From an uncultured Clostridia bacterium (lineage in GTDB: Bacteria; Bacillota; Clostridia; Oscillospirales; Ruminococcaceae), in contig CANRFM010000010.1 in assembly GCA_947629905.1 (NCBI GenBank), positions 21,670 through 85,669 on the forward strand: a stretch of 64,000 bases of DNA. Reading direction: 5' to 3'. Position numbers and translations under genes: made by a program. Every line of letters begins with the position of its first letter. Position 1 is the first letter of the stretch. The notes under the pieces were generated by a model, which did no database searches, was not told the DNA's origin, and was given only the letters and a program-made list of their open reading frames with translations. Positions 16,988 through 26,388 of this stretch are shown piece by piece.

Positions 16988-19810
16988 TCAGGCAGCTGCT
17001 TTGACGGCTTTCTTCTTTCTGCGGCGTTCCCGGAGTACCTTGTTGTTTTCCCGGTCATAGCGGTAGAACAGCACCAGCATCCCCACGCCGATCACGAACA
17101 GGATCACACCTGCCACGAATCCGGGCGGTATATAGGAGAATGTCACAGTATGCGTTCCGGCTTCGAGCGGGACATAGATCATTGCCTTGATGCATTCCAG
17201 TGTTCTGACTTTTTTGCCGTCCACTTTCACCGTCCAGCCGGGTTCGTAGGGGATGGACGTGAACAGCATCTGCCCGTCCTGCGCCTCGACCGTACCCTTG
17301 ATGTAGGTGTCGGAATACTTCGTCACCTGAAGCTGCCCGGCTTTGAGCTTGTCAATGTCGTTCTGGAACAGATCCCGGTTGAAGTAGTAGAAGAACGGCT
17401 TCTTGATGATGACCGCATTCTGATCATTATCGACCGTCAGACGCAGGGAGAGCTTTGTGCCAATGTCGTATTCTCCCATGCTGAAAACACAATAGTTGCT
17501 CTGTGCATCGAAATAAATGCCGTAGCCCTTGAAGTCATAGTCCGACTTCTCCTCGTTCCAGACACCGAGCCAGAGGTTGGCTTTCTGCTCGTTTTCGGTC
17601 TTGAGGAAGCAGAAGATCTCCTCCGTACTTTCCACAGTGAAGCGGTAGTCCACAGTCGGGTCGCCGCTGTCCATTTTGGTGTAAGTTACCTGTCCGTTGT
17701 AGTCCCCGACCGTGACCGCACCGAGCACTGGTTCGCCGAAGTCAATGGGCGTGTAGTATTCCGAATGCTCTGCGATCTGTCCCTCTGCATCAAAATTCGT
17801 CTGCCCCAGCATGGTGCTCAGCAGAATGTTCTGACTGTTGAACGGGTTGTCATTGCCGAGGTGATCGATGCGCAGCAGATCGTCACTGACCATATAGCCG
17901 ATAGAGAGCGCATTCGGGTTTTCGTAGATGCTGATCGTCTTGTCGACCGAGGTAGGCTTTCCTTCGGCGTCCTTACCGCTTTTGTCGGTATAGTCGTACT
18001 GCCCGACCTTGACATATGCCTTATGCAGCAGCGGACGGGCGGGAGAATCCCCTCTGTCCAGCACATAGCGAATACCCATGAGCGAGTCCGCTAACTCTGT
18101 TGTGCCGTCATAGCGGGAATAATAGCTCCGGGTGTTGTAGCCGAGCGTTTCGATGAAAGCAAGCGTTTTCGCATTCATGACGGAGCTGGAGTGGGTGAGA
18201 CCTTTCAGTCCGAAAGCAAGGTTATCATTGATGCAGCGGGAGAAAGTTTTCTCCGAACGGTACAGCCCGTCGTTGAGTTTCTCCATGGTCTTTGTGGCAG
18301 CACGCCCGGACTGGATGTAGGTGCCATAGGAAGCTCTTGTGGAGTAGGTGACTTCCTCGTCCACGTCTTTCAGGGTGTTGACCGTGTTGAACACCAGCTC
18401 CCCGGAGATCACACAGAGGAGCATGACCGGCACGACCCAGCTGGAAACCTTGCTTTTTTTCGGGTAGAGCATGATCAGGTACACGGCAGAAAGCCCGATG
18501 GTGAGCCAGATAGAGCCCATGATGTCAAGATGTTCATAGCCCCTGCCCTGAATGTAGAGCACCACCGCCAAGATCCCGAAGAAGATCCCCCCGAAATGTC
18601 CCGGCGATATGCCGTCTATTTTCTCAAAGGCGGAAGCTGCCATACTCAGCAGGATGAACGAGATGATGAACGAATACCGGAACGGCAGCCAGTTCGGGAC
18701 TTGTCCGCCGTGCCACCACATATCGACCGGCTTGATATACATACTGAAAAACATAGCAACCAACAGGAAGCCATAGCCCAGTTTGCGGCGCAGGGTGATC
18801 TTCCGGTTCAGGAAGAAAACGGGCAGCAGGACAATGGTGAGTACCCCGCAGTAAATTTCCGGGCTGCCCTGTACATTGACGGAGTCGTACTGTGCCGTGA
18901 GCAGCTGTGCCAGTACGGTGACAGGCTCAAACTGTACATGAAAGCTGTAGTCCGGGTCGGTGAAGTCAAATTTACCAAGCTGGAGCGCATTGTAGACCGG
19001 CAGGATCATAAAGGCGGAAAGCATGACGGCAACCAGTGTCGAAACCCCGAAATTGCACACGGTATAGACATAATTCCCTACTTTGCCACGGCTGCCGTCC
19101 TTGCCGAAGAACAGGTAGTAGATAAAATACAGCGCCGTGAAAATGCCGATCATGTAGCCAATATAGAAATTGGCAACGAACATGATCGCCAGCGGAATGA
19201 TATAATTCAGCTTGCGCCCGTCGTCGATGAGGTATTCCACGCCCAGTGCGACCAGCGGCAGCATCACCAGACCGTCCAGCCACATCGGGTCAATGGTCTG
19301 AATGACCATATACGCCATCAGCGCATAGCACAGGGAAAAGATCGTTGCGTGCAGCGGCTTCATGCCCTTGGACTTTTGCAGGTAGAGACTGAATGTCACA
19401 CCTGCCGAACCGATCTTGCACAGGATCATGATGAGCAGGCTGGTGAGCATCCATTTTTCCGGCAGAAGCATGGGGATCAGCGTGAACGGGCTTGCCAGAT
19501 AATAGCCGATGATGCCCATGTAGCCGCCGGACAGGTTGCGTGACCAGCTGTAGAAGAAGCTGCCGTCTCCCCAGAAGGCATCCCGCAGCGCCTCAAAGTA
19601 ATACACATACTGCGCATTCAGGTCGAGTGCGAGAACGGATTTTTCCCCGAACGGATACAGCCCGAAAATCGCATAGGAAATGTACATCAGCACGACCGGC
19701 AGAAAGAACGCCAGAAAATACCAGCGATTCCGGACAAACCAGTGCCGGACGGCTGTCAGGATACGGCTGCCGAGCGGGGCAGCGGATGCGGTTGTTTTTT
19801 CGTTTGCCAT
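16988..19810 (-). CDS. yfhO: YfhO-family polytopic membrane protein
   Basis: A 940-residue protein with about twelve membrane helices in its first two thirds (for example FFLPVVLMYISYAIFGLYP and LLIMILCKIGSAGVTFSLY). A large extracytoplasmic domain (about 560-880) follows, then a final helix and a basic tail (RERRRKKKAVKAAA). The N-terminal region (LDLNAQYVYYFEALRDAF, GGYMGIIGYYLASP) is typical of the YfhO family, which includes GT-C-type glycosyltransferases that decorate cell-wall teichoic or lipoteichoic acids in Firmicutes. Its role here is inferred from that. The start at 19810 is set by AGGAGG; the track's extra 116 residues cross the promoter. Confidence 0.85.
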   Translation of the reverse strand: MANEKTTASAAPLGSRILTAVRHWFVRNRWYFLAFFLPVVLMYISYAIFGLYPFGEKSVLALDLNAQYVYYFEALRDAFWGDGSFFYSWSRNLSGGYMGIIGYYLASPFTLIPMLLPEKWMLTSLLIMILCKIGSAGVTFSLYLQKSKGMKPLHATIFSLCYALMAYMVIQTIDPMWLDGLVMLPLVALGVEYLIDDGRKLNYIIPLAIMFVANFYIGYMIGIFTALYFIYYLFFGKDGSRGKVGNYVYTVCNFGVSTLVAVMLSAFMILPVYNALQLGKFDFTDPDYSFHVQFEPVTVLAQLLTAQYDSVNVQGSPEIYCGVLTIVLLPVFFLNRKITLRRKLGYGFLLVAMFFSMYIKPVDMWWHGGQVPNWLPFRYSFIISFILLSMAASAFEKIDGISPGHFGGIFFGILAVVLYIQGRGYEHLDIMGSIWLTIGLSAVYLIMLYPKKSKVSSWVVPVMLLCVISGELVFNTVNTLKDVDEEVTYSTRASYGTYIQSGRAATKTMEKLNDGLYRSEKTFSRCINDNLAFGLKGLTHSSSVMNAKTLAFIETLGYNTRSYYSRYDGTTELADSLMGIRYVLDRGDSPARPLLHKAYVKVGQYDYTDKSGKDAEGKPTSVDKTISIYENPNALSIGYMVSDDLLRIDHLGNDNPFNSQNILLSTMLGQTNFDAEGQIAEHSEYYTPIDFGEPVLGAVTVGDYNGQVTYTKMDSGDPTVDYRFTVESTEEIFCFLKTENEQKANLWLGVWNEEKSDYDFKGYGIYFDAQSNYCVFSMGEYDIGTKLSLRLTVDNDQNAVIIKKPFFYYFNRDLFQNDIDKLKAGQLQVTKYSDTYIKGTVEAQDGQMLFTSIPYEPGWTVKVDGKKVRTLECIKAMIYVPLEAGTHTVTFSYIPPGFVAGVILFVIGVGMLVLFYRYDRENNKVLRERRRKKKAVKAAA

Positions 19811-19864
19811 GTTGTTCCTCCTGTAACATTCAGCATTTCTCTTTTTGCAAAGACATACAGGAAT

Positions 19865-19893
19865 ATTATACCACGGTTTTCCTGTTTTTGCAA
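19865..19893 (-). promoter_or_regulatory. Promoter of the yfhO-like gene
   Basis: On the minus strand, TTGCAA (19888-19893), 17-base spacer, TATAAT (19865-19870). Confidence 0.8.
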
Positions 19894-20013
19894 GGAGATT
19901 TTTCTGTTTTTCGGTAAAAAGGCAAAGAATTTGCAGCTTTTCTGGATTTTTCGTGAAATTGCACAAATTTTGACTTCCGCACTGTGCAAATCGGGAACAT
20001 TTGCCGGAATCAC

Positions 20014-20042
20014 TGGACAAATGCGCTGAAACATGGTACAAT
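20014..20042 (+). promoter_or_regulatory. Promoter of the aldose epimerase gene
   Basis: TGGACA (20014-20019), 17-base spacer, TACAAT (20037-20042), with TGG extending the -10. Confidence 0.65.
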
Positions 20043-20076
20043 GTAACTACTGACTGACTACAAAGGAGGATACCCA

Positions 20077-21084
20077 ATGAATACAACACAAATGATGCAG
20101 TGGGGCGGTATGCCCTGCGTACGGCTCGATGCAGGCGGCTATACAGCGCTGATCGCACCCGACCTCGGCTCGAATGTCATCCGGCTGCGTGACGAGAAAA
20201 ACGGCGTGGAATTTTTCCGTTTCAAGCCGGACAACACCTATGAGGCACTGCTGAAGTCCGCTGAAGTCTGGGGACTGCCCACCCTCTACCTGCCGAACCG
20301 CTTTGCGGACGGTGTCCTGAAAACATCCGATGCCGTCTATCATCTCCCCGTCAACGAGAAAGCCCCCTACAACAACCACATCCATGGCTTTCTGCACAAG
20401 CGTTCCCACACCGTGACGGAACACAATGCCGACGACAACTGCGCATGGTGCAAGACGGAATACCTCTACGATGAGAACGACCCGTTCTTCCAGTATCTTC
20501 CGGTACGGTTCAAGGCGGAGTTCCTGTTCACGCTGTCATCCTGCGGACTGGAGTATGCCTTTACGCTGACCAATCTGTCCAATAAGCAGCTCCCGGTCTC
20601 CGTAGCGACGCATACCACCATCAATTCCCCGTTCGTGACGGGCGGCAAGGAAGCCGATGAACGTATTACCGTCCCGATCGGCAAGCGCTGGGTGCTGAAT
20701 GAACGCTGCCTGCCTACCCTCGAAACGGCAGACCTCACCATGCGTGACTTGGAATACCGCAGCGGCAGCCGCTGTCCGGTATTGCAGAATATTGACAACG
20801 AAATGTATTTTGCCGAGCATATGACACTCGAGGGTGAAGATTTCTACGGTATCATAGCCGAAGACCTGCAAAGCGGCAAGAAGATCGCTTACGAGGTCGG
20901 GGAAGAGTACAAATTCTGGATCATCTGGAATGACAAGGGCTTCAACGGCTATTTCTGCCCCGAACCCATGACCGCCATGATCGATGCCCCGAATCTTGAC
21001 CTGCCGCAGGGCGTTTCCGGTTACCGGGAACTTGCACCGCAGCAGAGTGAAACATTCCACCAGCGGTTCTTCACGGTCGTCTGA
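20077..21084 (+). CDS. Aldose 1-epimerase (galactose mutarotase-like)
   Basis: A 335-residue cytoplasmic protein with the beta-sandwich mutarotase fold. Candidate catalytic residues are the histidines in NNHIHGFLHKR and in SVATHTTINSPF, and the acidic residue near CPEPMTAMIDAPN; a PNRFADG segment lies near the N-terminus. Such enzymes interconvert alpha and beta anomers of hexoses, which would assist use of sugars released by the GH2 and phosphorylase enzymes in this window. The exact sugar is not readable. AAAGGAGG precedes the ATG; its own promoter and terminator make it a single-gene unit. Confidence 0.87.
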   Translation: MNTTQMMQWGGMPCVRLDAGGYTALIAPDLGSNVIRLRDEKNGVEFFRFKPDNTYEALLKSAEVWGLPTLYLPNRFADGVLKTSDAVYHLPVNEKAPYNNHIHGFLHKRSHTVTEHNADDNCAWCKTEYLYDENDPFFQYLPVRFKAEFLFTLSSCGLEYAFTLTNLSNKQLPVSVATHTTINSPFVTGGKEADERITVPIGKRWVLNERCLPTLETADLTMRDLEYRSGSRCPVLQNIDNEMYFAEHMTLEGEDFYGIIAEDLQSGKKIAYEVGEEYKFWIIWNDKGFNGYFCPEPMTAMIDAPNLDLPQGVSGYRELAPQQSETFHQRFFTVV

Positions 21085-21100
21085 ACGCTTTCTGTCATCT

Positions 21101-21131
21101 ATGCCCGCATTCCCGTGCGGGCATTCTCTTT
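21101..21131 (+). terminator. Terminator after the epimerase gene
   Basis: Stem ATGCCCGCA / TGCGGGCAT with a 6-base loop, followed by TCTCTTTT. Confidence 0.75.
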
Positions 21132-21214
21132 TCGGCAGCGTAGAAATCGATTGTCTGAAATTTGTGCAGAACGATGAATTTCTTCAACAATATGCCGAAA
21201 GCATTGCAGGATGA

Positions 21215-21244
21215 TTGACAAAACGGCTGCTTTCGTGCTATAAT
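21215..21244 (+). promoter_or_regulatory. Promoter of the EAL-domain gene
   Basis: TTGACA (21215-21220), 18-base spacer, TATAAT (21239-21244). Confidence 0.75.
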
Positions 21245-21305
21245 AATAGTGTATTAGGGCTGACATTGACAGCTTTGGAGGGGAGGGAGCACTACGAAAA
21301 CGTTT

Positions 21306-23219
21306 ATGCTATTACAGGCGATTCCGGCAGTCATGGAAGGCTATACGCCCATTGGAGACATCACGGTCATCGGGCTGTGTCTGCTGATGGCAGCACTGCT
21401 GTCGCAGATGCATATTTTCAAGGACAAGAGCTTTCGGCTGCTGTTGATGATGCTGGTTTCCTGTGCTGCCGCTTCGATCACCAACGTAGTCCTGTACGGT
21501 GTGCGGATGCAGGAAAGCTGCCCGGTCATGCTGATCTATGGGCTCCGGCTGGTGCATTACATCATGCTGACACTGTCCATGCTGCTCTACATACGCTATC
21601 TGCTGAAAGCCATGTGGGTGCGCAGCTATGTCCGGAAACGCTATAATCTGGCTGCCACGCTCCTGCTGCTTGCCGGGGTCGCTGTGGACATTGCCGGGAC
21701 GGTGTTCCGGTTCGGGTTCTATATTGCGCCGGACGGACAGATCGAGGACAGACCGAGCTTGTTCCTGATACCGAATCTTCTGTTCATGGCGCTGATGATG
21801 TGGCTGCTGATCCGCTATCGGAAGCGCCTGATCCGGCAGATTTTCTGGTCGCTGATCGGCACGGATGTTATCTGCTTGCTGATTGTTGCCATACAGGAAT
21901 ATTTCGGGCAGATCTCCTATACGGGTGTTGCCCATTTCCTGCCGTTCCTGAGCATTCTGTTCCTGTTCCATTCCAACCCCTACGACATCAATACCGGGGC
22001 GATCTCCGAGAGCTTTTTCTACGACGAACTGGACGAAAACCGCAAGGATAAGCATACCCTGATCCTGATGAGCTGCATCATGCTGAATTTCTCCAAGGCA
22101 TTGCAGCAGTCAAAAGACCTGAGCGATGTGTTCCGGGATTTTTTCCGGATGCATATGCGGCAGGCAACGCTGTACCGCTTCACGAATGACCGCTTTATCC
22201 TCTGCTTCCCGAAGTCCTACGATGTACGGCAGGACAGGGAAATGGAGGATATGCTGGAGGAATTTAAGGAGCATTATAAGCGTTTTGCACTTGACTATAA
22301 AATCGTCATCATGGAGACCAACCCGGAAATTGTATCCGGTGCGGACTATCTGCGGCTGATCGAATTTGCCGAGCAGACGATGCCGTTCAACGTCATCTAT
22401 CGGGTCGGAGAGACGGACATCCGGCGGTTCTACAGCAACAGCTACATCCTGAGCCAGCTCGAAGACATTGTGCAGAAGCATGATTTGGATGATGAACGGG
22501 TGCTTGTGTACTGTCAGCCGGTGTTCAACATCAGCACCAACAAATATGACACCGCCGAAGCCCTCATGCGGCTGCGTCTCGAAAAGACGGGTATGGTCTA
22601 CCCCGACCAGTTCATCCCGCTTGCGGAACAGCATGGGCTGATCCACATGATGAGCCTGATCATCCTCAACAAGACCTGCGGGGCGATCCGCACGATGATG
22701 GAGGACGGGTATGACATTTCCCGTATCTCCGTGAATTTCTCCACACTGGACATCCGGTATGAGGGATTCTGTCAGGAAGTGCAGCAGATCATCGACCGCA
22801 ACCAGATCCCCTACAGCAAGATCGCCATTGAGATCACGGAAAGCCGGAGCGAGTATGATTTCAACATCATGAAGGGCAAAGTCATGGAGCTTCAGAAGCT
22901 TGGCATCAAGTTCTATCTGGACGATTTCGGGACGGGGTATTCCAATTTTGAGCGTATCATGGAGATCCCGTTTGACATCATCAAATTTGACCGTTCCCTG
23001 CTGATCGAGTCCGGGCGGAGCGATTCGTCCCGGTACATGGTGAGCACGTTTGCCAGTATGTTCAACCAGCTCAAGTACTCCATCCTGTTTGAGGGTGTGG
23101 AAAATGATAACGACGAGGAAAGCTGCGTGAGCATGAGTGCGAAATACTTGCAGGGCTACAAATATTCCAAGCCCATTCCCATTGAGGAACTGCATAATTT
23201 CTTGGAGGTAAGGGCATAG
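21306..23219 (+). CDS. Membrane-bound cyclic-di-GMP phosphodiesterase (EAL domain, degenerate GGDEF)
   Basis: A 637-residue protein. Residues 1-230 hold about seven hydrophobic helices forming a membrane sensor. Residues about 235-390 have a GGDEF-like layout without a GGDEF motif, so this part is probably inactive. Residues about 395-637 are an EAL domain with the expected active-site pattern: AEALMRL, SVNFST, EITES, DDFGTGYSN, FDIIKFDRSLL, FEGVEN and LQGYKYSKP. It should hydrolyse cyclic-di-GMP to pGpG. The ribosome binding site (GGAGGGGAGGGAG) is unusually far, about 16-20 bases, from the only in-frame start. It could oppose the GGDEF protein at 8383. Confidence 0.88.
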   Translation: MLLQAIPAVMEGYTPIGDITVIGLCLLMAALLSQMHIFKDKSFRLLLMMLVSCAAASITNVVLYGVRMQESCPVMLIYGLRLVHYIMLTLSMLLYIRYLLKAMWVRSYVRKRYNLAATLLLLAGVAVDIAGTVFRFGFYIAPDGQIEDRPSLFLIPNLLFMALMMWLLIRYRKRLIRQIFWSLIGTDVICLLIVAIQEYFGQISYTGVAHFLPFLSILFLFHSNPYDINTGAISESFFYDELDENRKDKHTLILMSCIMLNFSKALQQSKDLSDVFRDFFRMHMRQATLYRFTNDRFILCFPKSYDVRQDREMEDMLEEFKEHYKRFALDYKIVIMETNPEIVSGADYLRLIEFAEQTMPFNVIYRVGETDIRRFYSNSYILSQLEDIVQKHDLDDERVLVYCQPVFNISTNKYDTAEALMRLRLEKTGMVYPDQFIPLAEQHGLIHMMSLIILNKTCGAIRTMMEDGYDISRISVNFSTLDIRYEGFCQEVQQIIDRNQIPYSKIAIEITESRSEYDFNIMKGKVMELQKLGIKFYLDDFGTGYSNFERIMEIPFDIIKFDRSLLIESGRSDSSRYMVSTFASMFNQLKYSILFEGVENDNDEESCVSMSAKYLQGYKYSKPIPIEELHNFLEVRA

Positions 23220-23235
23220 GGTTTTCAGACAAATT

Positions 23236-23262
23236 GAGCGCACCGCAAAGGGTGCGCTCTTT
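23236..23262. terminator. Bidirectional terminator between convergent genes
   Basis: Perfect stem GAGCGCACC / GGTGCGCTC with a 6-base loop. T-rich sequence follows on the plus strand. Confidence 0.8.
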
Positions 23263-23264
23263 GT

Positions 23265-25622
23265 TTATTTCCAGAAAATCAACATATCCTCCGTCAGGTC
23301 AAGTATATAGGGCGCATCCCGGAAGAAACTGTACATACTGCTCAGGAGCAGGCAGTACATCAGCCCCATAGTGACCGGCAAGGAAACAGCAGAAACCGCA
23401 TACCGCAGGCCATGCCGTTCCGGGTCGGCAGTGTGCTGCATTACGATCACCGTCCCCAATGTCAGCAGCGGCAGGATATCGATGATGTACCGCTGATTCA
23501 CACCGCCTATGCAGAAGTCCATCCACGCCAGCACGACCGGAACGGCAAAGCACAGCAGCAGGAAGAGATAGCGCACCCGGCGGGTACTTTGTTTCAGGAA
23601 AGGCATATGCCGGCGGCGGATCGTGAACAGCAGGAGCGTTCCCACCGATAGCATCGGGAAAGCAAGCGCACCGCAGATCTCTGCCTGATACTGGTATTTT
23701 CCGTAGTTCCGCAGGGAGAAAGTCCGCAGCTCCACAAAGGGGAATGTTGTCCGCAGATTTGGTGTCTGACAGAAATAGTGGAACACCGCAGCCGGGAGCT
23801 GATCAAGCTGCACAGTGTTCGCATGGACATCACTGACCGTGAGCTGATACGCTGCCCCGAAATCGAGCGGCGACCCGAACCGTGCAGTATTATACGCAAA
23901 AATCACGCCCAAACCCGCAAACAGCGGCACGAGGAAACAGGCAGCCTGCCGGATGCGGCGGACAAGGGGTACAGATTTCCGGAACAGGATGCCGAAGAAA
24001 AACGGCAGCAGCACAGCCGCATTGACAGCCACACCCGGACGGGATGCCACACAGAATGCCAGTGCCGCACCGCTGCCGGCAAACAGCACATAGCGCAGCC
24101 ATTCCCGCTTGACGAGACAGCCCCACAGCCCCAGACAGAGCGTCATAGAGATAAAGCACAGCGCCGAGGCAACGGCGACATAATACTTATCCCCGTACTG
24201 CATCGCAAAAAGCGCCCCGAAACAGCTTGTTCCTGCCGGGAGGCTCAGCAGCAGAAGCAGGAAATTCGGGCGGCGTATCATCAGGCGTACTGCGGCGATC
24301 AGTGCCAGACAAAAACAGAAGATCGCTGCCCCGGAGAGAATATCAGACGTAACATTCGTGGTCGGCAGTTTTCCGGTGAGTGCATAGAACGGATAGTAGA
24401 CCGCTATCACCGGTGCAGCCCCGAAATAGCTGTAATACTTCCCCTCAAAATAGGCAAAGTCCCACCGGGCAGGAATGCCGCTTTCGTTGCGTTCACTGTT
24501 GTCATAGGGGTTGTCCAGTTCCGCCAGTCCGGGGTCGGGGGCATCATCCAAGGCAACCTCTCCATGCAGGAACGCATCGAACATTTCCACATAGGGGTCT
24601 GGTCCGGTATAGCGTTTCTCCGCATCGTAGTCGATCAACGGCTCATCCGGCCGGTAAAACATTCCCACGCTTGCCGTGCAGATCATTGTCATCACGGCAA
24701 GGGCAGCGATCTGCACAGGTTTCCGGGTGTAGGTCACGGTATGCAGCCGGTAGACGAGAATAATCGCCAGCGCAGCCCCTGCTAAAAGCAGGAACAGATA
24801 GCGTTCCGGAATAAAGGCATAGGGCACAGCCTTGCTGAAACAAATGCCTTTCAGTGTCACGGGTTCGCTGATCTCCCGGAAATTCAGTTTCAGCGAACGG
24901 ATATCCCCGTAGGGGGAAAGCTGCACGCTGTAGGGGGCATCCAAGGCAGTGAGACGGGTCTCAGAAACAGCGATATAGGCTCTGGAAAAATTGCCGTCCT
25001 CCATTTCGATATTCAGGAAAAACGGGAAAGACTTGTTCGTGAATTTCTGCTGCATATCAAACGTCAGCGCAGACATACCGGCAGGAATATCGTTCAGGGT
25101 GAGCGTGGTATTTCCGGTGATGACGATACTGTCCGCATCGGCGGCAGCTTCTCCTTCCATGACCGGAGCAAGTTCGGAAATGGTACAGTCGGCAAGGGTT
25201 TTGTCCGTTGTAAAGCTCTTGGCATTGAACAGAAACACCTCCGCCGGCAGCAGCAGCAGGGCAATGGCTGAAATGACGGCATAGGTTTTCCGGAGGCGGT
25301 TCTGTTTCGGGCAGAAGAGCCACAGCCATATGGCATACATGGGCAGACAGGCTGCAAGCAGCAGACAGCCCGGATGCAGTGCAGTTTCCTCTCCGGAAAT
25401 CGTAAATGCAGAAACCGCCAGTGTCAGCAGCAGAAACAGCACAATCTCTGCTCCTGCCATCATACCGGCGATGAGCAGCAGCGTTCCGGTGCGGCAGGTG
25501 TCGGTTTTCAGGAAACGGCGGAGCGGTTCGGGGGTGTGGGCAGGCTTTCCGGCATTGGCGCAGAGGGACATGATACAAAACACCAGTGCCGCCGCCAACG
25601 GCATACCGAGCGCAGTCAGCAT
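23265..25622 (-). CDS. Large polytopic membrane protein, GT-C glycosyltransferase-like
   Basis: A 785-residue protein with many hydrophobic helices. Helices 1-4 lie at the N-terminus, an extracytoplasmic beta-rich insert of about 150 residues follows (around NTTLTLNDIPAG), then a second helical core. The segment WDFAYFEGKYYSYFGAAP and the following LTGKLPTTN resemble lipid-linked-sugar-dependent membrane glycosyltransferases, but I cannot place it in a named family. Cell-envelope glycan assembly is a guess. The start at 25622 is set by AAAGGAG; the track's 47 extra residues overlap the neighbour's end. Confidence 0.6.
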   Translation of the reverse strand: MLTALGMPLAAALVFCIMSLCANAGKPAHTPEPLRRFLKTDTCRTGTLLLIAGMMAGAEIVLFLLLTLAVSAFTISGEETALHPGCLLLAACLPMYAIWLWLFCPKQNRLRKTYAVISAIALLLLPAEVFLFNAKSFTTDKTLADCTISELAPVMEGEAAADADSIVITGNTTLTLNDIPAGMSALTFDMQQKFTNKSFPFFLNIEMEDGNFSRAYIAVSETRLTALDAPYSVQLSPYGDIRSLKLNFREISEPVTLKGICFSKAVPYAFIPERYLFLLLAGAALAIILVYRLHTVTYTRKPVQIAALAVMTMICTASVGMFYRPDEPLIDYDAEKRYTGPDPYVEMFDAFLHGEVALDDAPDPGLAELDNPYDNSERNESGIPARWDFAYFEGKYYSYFGAAPVIAVYYPFYALTGKLPTTNVTSDILSGAAIFCFCLALIAAVRLMIRRPNFLLLLLSLPAGTSCFGALFAMQYGDKYYVAVASALCFISMTLCLGLWGCLVKREWLRYVLFAGSGAALAFCVASRPGVAVNAAVLLPFFFGILFRKSVPLVRRIRQAACFLVPLFAGLGVIFAYNTARFGSPLDFGAAYQLTVSDVHANTVQLDQLPAAVFHYFCQTPNLRTTFPFVELRTFSLRNYGKYQYQAEICGALAFPMLSVGTLLLFTIRRRHMPFLKQSTRRVRYLFLLLCFAVPVVLAWMDFCIGGVNQRYIIDILPLLTLGTVIVMQHTADPERHGLRYAVSAVSLPVTMGLMYCLLLSSMYSFFRDAPYILDLTEDMLIFWK

Positions 25623-25651
25623 GAAGATACTCCTTTCTGATTCAAACGAAA

Positions 25652-25676
25652 AGCCGGAGCTGTTAATGCTCCGGCT
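25652..25676 (-). terminator. Hairpin terminator overlapping the HD-domain gene stop codon
   Basis: On the minus strand, stem AGCCGGAGC / GCTCCGGCT followed by TTTCGTTT. The TAA stop codon (25663-25665) lies in its loop. Confidence 0.7.
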
Positions 25677-26244
25677 CCGGCAGGCATTTCTGTGCCAGTT
25701 CGGCAATGCGTCTCTCCAACCCGGCAATAACATTTTCCAGCGAGTAGAGATGCCAGATCTCACTTGCGGCGCAGCATTTGTCCGCTATGGTGATGATGAA
25801 GCTTTCCTTGTAACGGGGGGGCGGAAAGCAGAGGGGGAACATATGCTTCCGGATGATGTCCTGTTCCACGGGATTCAAGTCAAATTCCGCAAGCGCATTG
25901 CGCAGTGCCACCATGGGATGACGGAACGTGTGAAAGCGGCAGGCGACATTTTTGTCATGCCAGTCATACAGGAAATAATCATGCAGCAGGCTGCCACGTA
26001 CCATGCTGCGCACGTCAATTTTTACCCGCAGACATTCAGCGACCCGCAGTGCCATATACGCCACGCAGACAGAGTGCGTATAGCAGCTTGTAATGCCGTG
26101 CTGCATAAAATTGCGCTCCGACTGCATACGGGGGGAGCGGAGAATTTCTGCACCGTGTTCCAGCACAAGGTCGATCAGACGGGTGCTTGCTTTGATATCA
26201 TACAATGCCTCTGCACGGCGGTGCAGCAGGATGTGATGCGCCAT
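25663..26244 (-). CDS. HD-domain phosphohydrolase-like protein
   Basis: A 193-residue soluble protein with an HD-family metal site: His in YTHSVCVAYMALRVA, the HD pair in GSLLHDYFLYDWH, and later His/Asp positions in HTFRHPMVAL and ITIADKCCA. Such small clostridial proteins are usually annotated only as HD family; the substrate could be a nucleotide or phosphoester but is unknown. AAAGGAGG precedes the ATG. A consensus promoter drives it. The terminator at its 3' end may separate it from the downstream membrane-protein gene, whose ribosome binding site lies just beyond. Confidence 0.72.
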   Translation of the reverse strand: MAHHILLHRRAEALYDIKASTRLIDLVLEHGAEILRSPRMQSERNFMQHGITSCYTHSVCVAYMALRVAECLRVKIDVRSMVRGSLLHDYFLYDWHDKNVACRFHTFRHPMVALRNALAEFDLNPVEQDIIRKHMFPLCFPPPRYKESFIITIADKCCAASEIWHLYSLENVIAGLERRIAELAQKCLPEPEH

Positions 26245-26280
26245 TGTGTCGCCTCCTTTGCGGATAACATTTCATTTTCT

Positions 26281-26309
26281 ATTATAATACAGATCGCAGG
26301 ATTTGTCAA
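26281..26309 (-). promoter_or_regulatory. Consensus promoter of the HD-domain gene
   Basis: On the minus strand, TTGACA (26304-26309), 17-base spacer, TATAAT (26281-26286). Confidence 0.85.
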
Positions 26310-26312
26310 GGG

Positions 26313-26352
26313 GTAAAAAGCGCCCAGCCGTACATAGATGCGGCTGGGTGCT
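26313..26352 (-). terminator. Terminator of the cellobiose phosphorylase gene
   Basis: On the minus strand, stem AGCACCCAGCCG / CGGCTGGGCGCT (one mismatch), then TTTTTA. Confidence 0.82.
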
Positions 26353-26388
26353 GTGAAATGTAAGAAGGAATTATGGTATGGAAAATAC

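Noticed and set aside
18191-19543. 450-codon plus-strand ORF opposite yfhO
   Set aside because: Antisense of a polytopic membrane protein gives a hydrophilic, His/Asp/Gln-rich translation typical of a shadow.
22110-23243. 377-codon minus-strand ORF opposite the EAL domain
   Set aside because: The plus-strand EAL motifs are unambiguous; the opposite frame has no ribosome binding site or domain.
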